A stretch of 64,000 nucleotides of DNA, taken from positions 558,001 through 622,000 of the forward strand of contig NC_020191.1 in the NCBI RefSeq assembly GCF_000315915.1. The letters run 5' to 3'. Under the pieces are notes generated by a model. The model saw nothing but the letters and a program-made list of their open reading frames with translations. It had not been told where the DNA came from and ran no database searches. The position numbers were made by a program, and so were the translations under genes. Positions 59,802 through 64,000 of the stretch are shown piece after piece. Source of the stretch: Henningerozyma blattae CBS 6284. Its lineage: Eukaryota > Ascomycota > Saccharomycetes > Saccharomycetales > Saccharomycetaceae. Numbering within the stretch: position 1 is the stretch's first letter; each line of letters opens with the position of its first letter.

Positions 59802-61706
59802 ATGCCACGCAATACTTCACCCCGCACACGTGCCCCCGCACGTGGCCCCGCAAATATTTCCTCAAACCGGAACCCTGCATTAGACCCTGAAGATCGTCAT
59901 CCGGGAAAAGACCCCACCACACGCTACCCACGCTACCCGGTCACACGTCATCCAGCCACATGCCCCAGACTTTCTGATAGCCCATTGGATGATTTCCAAC
60001 GTTTGTGTTATGCCACAGGCGGTCCCGGGCCAGACCCGATCCCGGTTTCGTACCATTCTGCAGCCGCCGAACAATTTCTTCATCCGGCATACTTGGGGAA
60101 TGTTACTTCGGCAACCCCGGAATTGCCTCCTGGTACCAAACCACATACGATTGAATGTTTCGAGTTTCGTCTACCAGATATTTCTGCAACCCCAAACGCT
60201 CCCTCGGCTGGGTTGCTGAAAGCCGCTGTGCATCGTAACCCTGAGGGGCCTCCAAAGACTAGTGAAAATACTGTTTCCAAGAACCAACAGTTTAAATTGG
60301 CCAAGCTAAATCACTCGTTGCATTCTGAGGAACATTTTATTAACCCAAACAATTGTGTCATTTGGGATAGGAATTCCGGCCATGTGTTTTTAACTGGTAT
60401 TTGGAGATTGTATCAAGATGTGATGAATGCCTTAGTGACGCTTGATCGTGATGGTATGGATTCCAGCTCGGCACAAGATATATGTGCCAGGGAATTAACC
60501 CATGTATTGGAAAAGACCTTTTACGACCCATCATTGGCTGTGGAAGATCCGCCACGTAAAAGAACAAAACGTGCTGATTCATTACCTTCGTCGTCGTCGT
60601 CGTCGTCATCGGCCTCTTACTCTCCGACAAGCACAGCCAAGTATACAGACTTCCATTGGAACTTAATCCCACATGAACTCAAAGATACTCTTGTAGATGG
60701 CTACCGTGCCTTTCTTTGCAGACAATACCCAGAGCATGCCGAAGAATTACGCCACGTCCCCTTTGCCAGTCTACTACAACGTATCCGCGGAGGCTACATC
60801 AAGATCCAGGGCACTTGGTTGCCCTATGAAGTTTCGCGCCAGATCTGTACACGGTTCTGTTTCCCGATCCGCCACTTGCTGGTTCCTCTGTTTGGACCAC
60901 AGTTCCCTGCTGCTTGTGAAGCTTGTTTAAGAAGCCATGGTAGTCGTTCTTCGATTCCAACGTCTACCTCCATCTCAAATGCTGCTCCACATTTGACTCT
61001 ACATTCTTCAGTCCCTGCCAAGAAACTGGTCAAGAAAAGACCCCGCCACACATCTTTGCCACAGACCCCACCACACGCCCCACCATCAAATGTGGCCCCA
61101 CCACTTGCCACTTCTCCAATTGCCATTTCACCACAACAACAATTACCTCCGTTAAGTTCACTTGTCTCTTTACCAGCCGATGATCAACCTACACTCCACA
61201 CGCTTTGTACTTTGGCCTCATTTTATACGACCCGAGGCCATCGTTATTCTTATCCGGCTGGGTTAACCGCCCATGGTCCTTCGGGAACCACCCACGGGCT
61301 GGAGCCCAATAGCCATTATTCGCCACAGCCACCATTCACACAAGCTTTAGCTAATTATTCTTATGGCCCATTAAAGAGCAATACCACTATCAATACTACT
61401 AATACCGCCTCTCTCGATACGTCATCTTCAATAGCCCCCACCACAGCTACAGCCACACTTTCTCGTTCTCCTTCTCATTCCTATTTGACCCCGCCACATT
61501 CTTCTCCTGCACTTTTGACCCCACCACGACTATCACCCACAACAAACGTGACTCCACCACTTCTTTCTCCATCATATATGTCACCAACAAGATTATCTCC
61601 AGCCGCCCATCTGTCTCCAGCTCACGTGCCCTCGTCGCCACCTTCCCGTTTTGGCATGAAATTTATAGATTCAAACCATTTCACTTCATATACTCATACC
61701 CATTGA
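59802..61706 (+). CDS. XBP1: Xbp1-like APSES-related transcriptional repressor
   Basis: 634 residues from the ATG at 59802, against 647 in S. cerevisiae; an upstream in-frame ATG at 59478 would add 108 residues of leader-derived sequence and is rejected. Xbp1 is a stress- and quiescence-induced repressor binding CTCGA-type sites, related to Swi4/Mbp1. The split DNA-binding region is clear: SKNQQFKLAKLNHSL to NPNNCVIW and VFLTGIWRLYQDVM (about 160-205), then YTDFHWNLIP and RIRGGYIKIQGTWLPYEVSR to FCFPIRHLLVPLFGP (about 280-366). SPLDDFQRL near the N-terminus and LASFYTTRGHRYSYP late in the protein are also shared. The tails are Pro/Ser/Thr-rich with SP and TPP repeats. CCT2 next door is not its neighbour in S. 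cerevisiae. Confidence 0.94.
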   Translation: MPRNTSPRTRAPARGPANISSNRNPALDPEDRHPGKDPTTRYPRYPVTRHPATCPRLSDSPLDDFQRLCYATGGPGPDPIPVSYHSAAAEQFLHPAYLGNVTSATPELPPGTKPHTIECFEFRLPDISATPNAPSAGLLKAAVHRNPEGPPKTSENTVSKNQQFKLAKLNHSLHSEEHFINPNNCVIWDRNSGHVFLTGIWRLYQDVMNALVTLDRDGMDSSSAQDICARELTHVLEKTFYDPSLAVEDPPRKRTKRADSLPSSSSSSSSASYSPTSTAKYTDFHWNLIPHELKDTLVDGYRAFLCRQYPEHAEELRHVPFASLLQRIRGGYIKIQGTWLPYEVSRQICTRFCFPIRHLLVPLFGPQFPAACEACLRSHGSRSSIPTSTSISNAAPHLTLHSSVPAKKLVKKRPRHTSLPQTPPHAPPSNVAPPLATSPIAISPQQQLPPLSSLVSLPADDQPTLHTLCTLASFYTTRGHRYSYPAGLTAHGPSGTTHGLEPNSHYSPQPPFTQALANYSYGPLKSNTTINTTNTASLDTSSSIAPTTATATLSRSPSHSYLTPPHSSPALLTPPRLSPTTNVTPPLLSPSYMSPTRLSPAAHLSPAHVPSSPPSRFGMKFIDSNHFTSYTHTH

Positions 61707-62003
61707 CTTTGATCTTGACTTTCACTTTGACTTTGATTTTGACTTTGACATTAGCATTAACTTTAATATTCATATTCATATTCATACTCAGATTCATGTT
61801 ATAATTATGCATATTCATATTCACACACATTTTTACCCCTTCCTTTTTTTTTTATTCAAAACAGTTGTCTATTTTATTCTATTTTATGTTTTTTTTTTTA
61901 ATTGCACATTTATTTTTCTTTTTTTCTGAAAATTCTATGTATTATATATATACATATATATATATTATTTTAGATAACTTACTCTACATTATTATTTTAT
62001 ATT

Positions 62004-62037
62004 ATACTATACTATACTATACTATACTATACTATAT
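62004..62037 (+). repeat. (ACTAT)n pentanucleotide repeat
   Basis: About six to seven tandem ACTAT units in the XBP1/COG6 intergenic region. Confidence 0.93.
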
Positions 62038-62182
62038 TTTATTATATTATATTTTACTACTACTTATTACCCTTATACAATCGTTTTTTATTTTTCTTTT
62101 CTGACGGGAACCCGCCAAGCCGTTGTCCGAAATATTTTATTCATTTTTAACATATACAAATTCGTACTACTAATACATAACT

Positions 62183-62184
62183 AC

Positions 62185-62228
<44 letters not shown>
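62183..62228 (+). repeat. (ATACAT)n hexanucleotide repeat
   Basis: About seven tandem ATACAT units within 50 bases of the COG6 ATG. Confidence 0.93.
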
Positions 62229-62229
<1 letters not shown>

Positions 62230-62277
62230 AATAAATATATACTTAGGCAAAAAAAAAAACGGGTAATCGCAATAGCA

Positions 62278-64000
62278 ATGGATTTCTTGGATTACCAAAT
62301 ATATTCTGTCACAAACACTACAAAGGCTGTCACCAGCGAGTCTGACCTGCCAGAACCCGTGTCTCGATTACGATTGGCTCCCTTCGAATTACCATCACAA
62401 CTATCTTCACATACTCTAGACAACGAAACGGCAAGATCCCTGTCTAATTCGATCGAAAAAGATTTGCAAAATTCTACTCCTTTGCAAGATGGTAAACTAT
62501 ACAACAAGATGTCCATGTACGTGTCACAATCCATCGATTCGTTGAAACTTCAATCCACTTTTAATAATGAATTGTCTCATTTACAAAATATCCATCCAAC
62601 TACTAAACCTACCAGCAAACAACCTGACTCCATCATAGTTAATAATAAACCCGCAGACGCCACAGATCTCGTCTTATCCAAAAAGTTATCTAAAGTTTTA
62701 AACGATTATTCTTTCACCACTTACCATTCCACCTCTCAAATTAGAAACTCATTAAAAGTCTTGGAATCAAACACGTTGGCTCTTCGATTAGATCATTCCA
62801 AATTGATCACTCCTGAATATTTAGGAATCCTTGCAAGAAAATCGTTGAAATCAGATTTGGAATCAGAATTGTTAAAAGATCATCTCTTAGTATTAGAAGA
62901 ATTTAAACCCATCGCAAGAAGAATTAAACGTTTGACAGATTCTGTACAAACTATAAGAACGTTAGGTCAATCATTGACCGAATCCAATGATGATACACCA
63001 AGTGATAATCAATTGTTATTACAATTAAACTCTCTCAATAAAAAATTAAATGCTTTGACATTACAAAAAAAAATTCTTATTGCATTAAAGGATAAATTCA
63101 CATTAAATCAAATTGAAGAAGATATCATCACCAATTCCCCCGTAGCAAAACCATTTTTTGAAATTATTAATAAAGTAATGACCATCAAAGAAAATTCCAT
63201 GGTTCTATTGGATTTATCAAATAAATTACCAGCTGAAAGACTCTTACAAAAAAATAATTCCATTTTACAATTGATTAATAAAAAAATTTATAATCATCTA
63301 ATTGATTTCTTATATAATCCACAAAATACAAATTCTCCTTCTATTACCAACCCAGATGACTCCCTTTTGATCAATTTCCAAAGAAGTTTAGTTTATCTTT
63401 CCAATGATTTACCTTATTTCAATGAATTTTTGAAAAGAGTCGCCACAATAAGGTCCAAATTGATTTTGGATGAATTTTTATCTCAATTTGATATCAATTC
63501 TTCAAAACATTCTGGTAAACTAACAATCATCTTATCACAACAAAACCCTATAAGATATATCAGTGATATCCTTGCACATGTTTATTCGTTAATTGTTAAT
63601 GAATATGATTTTTTAAAATCTTTATTTAAATTTCAATCCAAACATTTTGAAAATACTCCCCAATCTATTTTACAAAAAAATGAAACTTTTTTAAATGGAA
63701 TTGATAAGACTCTATTAAATGAAATAGTACAATCTTTGGCAAACTCTTGTCGTATTAGAATTGAACAATTATTAAGATTCGAGGAAAATCCATGTATAAA
63801 TTTCGAAATCATTCAACATTTACAATTATATTCCATAATGTATCAAAGACAAGGTATTACAATGGATAATCAAATCATTTCAAATTTAAAAAAATTAATT
63901 CAACTCTCCAAGGAAAAAATTTTCGAATTTTTCACTTCAATTATTAATGATTTAAATATTGAGGATCCAATTTTAAATGATGATCTTTTACCACCAGAAT
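62278..64000 (+). CDS. COG6: Cog6, conserved oligomeric Golgi complex subunit (3' end outside window)
   Basis: 574 residues are visible and the frame is still open at the window edge. Cog6 is a lobe-B subunit of the COG tether for retrograde traffic within the Golgi and in yeast also matters for the Cvt/autophagy pathways. The N-terminal conserved region LGILARKSLKSDLESELLKD followed by LVLEEFKPIARRIKRL (about 180-215) corresponds to the family signature in which the N-terminal helix pairs with other lobe-B subunits. NPIRYISDILAHVYSLIVNEY (about 421-441) matches the typical DPLRYVGDML-type block of Cog6. The start MDFLDYQIYS also fits. The S. cerevisiae gene is YNL041C. Confidence 0.9.
   Translation, partial: MDFLDYQIYSVTNTTKAVTSESDLPEPVSRLRLAPFELPSQLSSHTLDNETARSLSNSIEKDLQNSTPLQDGKLYNKMSMYVSQSIDSLKLQSTFNNELSHLQNIHPTTKPTSKQPDSIIVNNKPADATDLVLSKKLSKVLNDYSFTTYHSTSQIRNSLKVLESNTLALRLDHSKLITPEYLGILARKSLKSDLESELLKDHLLVLEEFKPIARRIKRLTDSVQTIRTLGQSLTESNDDTPSDNQLLLQLNSLNKKLNALTLQKKILIALKDKFTLNQIEEDIITNSPVAKPFFEIINKVMTIKENSMVLLDLSNKLPAERLLQKNNSILQLINKKIYNHLIDFLYNPQNTNSPSITNPDDSLLINFQRSLVYLSNDLPYFNEFLKRVATIRSKLILDEFLSQFDINSSKHSGKLTIILSQQNPIRYISDILAHVYSLIVNEYDFLKSLFKFQSKHFENTPQSILQKNETFLNGIDKTLLNEIVQSLANSCRIRIEQLLRFEENPCINFEIIQHLQLYSIMYQRQGITMDNQIISNLKKLIQLSKEKIFEFFTSIINDLNIEDPILNDDLLPPE

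Larger units (their letters stand above)
61707..62277. other. Intergenic region XBP1/COG6, rich in short tandem repeats
   Basis: 571 bases. It carries in series a TTTGACTTTGA-type hexamer repeat (61710-61760), ATTCAT repeats (61770-61800), a pentamer and a hexamer array. A CGGGTAA (Reb1-like) word at 62260-62266 lies 12 bases before the COG6 ATG. No gene. Confidence 0.75.

Overview
The window is nuclear DNA from a budding yeast of the post-whole-genome-duplication Saccharomycetaceae. The evidence is AT-rich sequence, dense intronless genes, Asn/Gln-rich regulators, and long runs of gene order matching Saccharomyces cerevisiae, including SIR3 as a gene distinct from ORC1. Genus cannot be fixed from the sequence alone; a Kazachstania, Naumovozyma or Tetrapisispora-like lineage would fit. 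All gene names rest on my reading of the proteins plus synteny; no search was run.

Layout. (1) 1-19.3 kb matches S. cerevisiae YLR433-YLR443: calcineurin A (partial, odd tail), TSR2, DIF1, CAR2, SEC39, SIR3, ECM7, then an extra four-span membrane gene that looks like a diverged tandem ECM7 copy. A 100-N scaffold gap follows. (2) 20.2-37 kb matches YMR069-YMR076: NAT4, MOT3, TVP18, an HMG-box gene of IXR1 type at the ABF2 position, the PDCD5-family gene YMR074C, RCO1, PDS5. (3) 37.4-57.1 kb interleaves genes that in S. cerevisiae are split between the duplicated YHL and YKL regions: a formate/nitrite transporter homologue (YHL008C), ETP1, a PRPP-synthetase-like gene at the PRS3 position, the HAD gene YKL033W-A, UGP1, RGT1, OTU2. 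(4) 57.6-64 kb holds CCT2, XBP1 and the 5' part of COG6, which are not neighbours in S. cerevisiae.

The genes are mostly housekeeping: ribosome maturation, arginine catabolism, ER/Golgi traffic, chromatin, cohesion, nucleotide and UDP-glucose supply, protein folding. Regulators (MOT3, IXR1, RGT1, XBP1, RCO1, SIR3) carry long low-complexity tails and unusually long upstream regions. G1/S-type ACGCGT boxes lie upstream of PDS5 and DIF1.

Most notable: a calcineurin A gene whose regulatory tail appears replaced by an Asn-rich prion-like tail; a PRPP synthetase homologue with broken catalytic motifs; IXR1 occupying the ABF2 locus; an 11-residue tandem repeat and a P-loop-like sequence in SIR3; a tandem ECM7-like gene; a one-base homopolymer frameshift in OTU2; and a scaffold gap whose two flanks are copies of the same sequence. 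I saw no tRNA gene, transposon, LTR, CRISPR array or recognisable point centromere. No clearly novel multigene system stands out.
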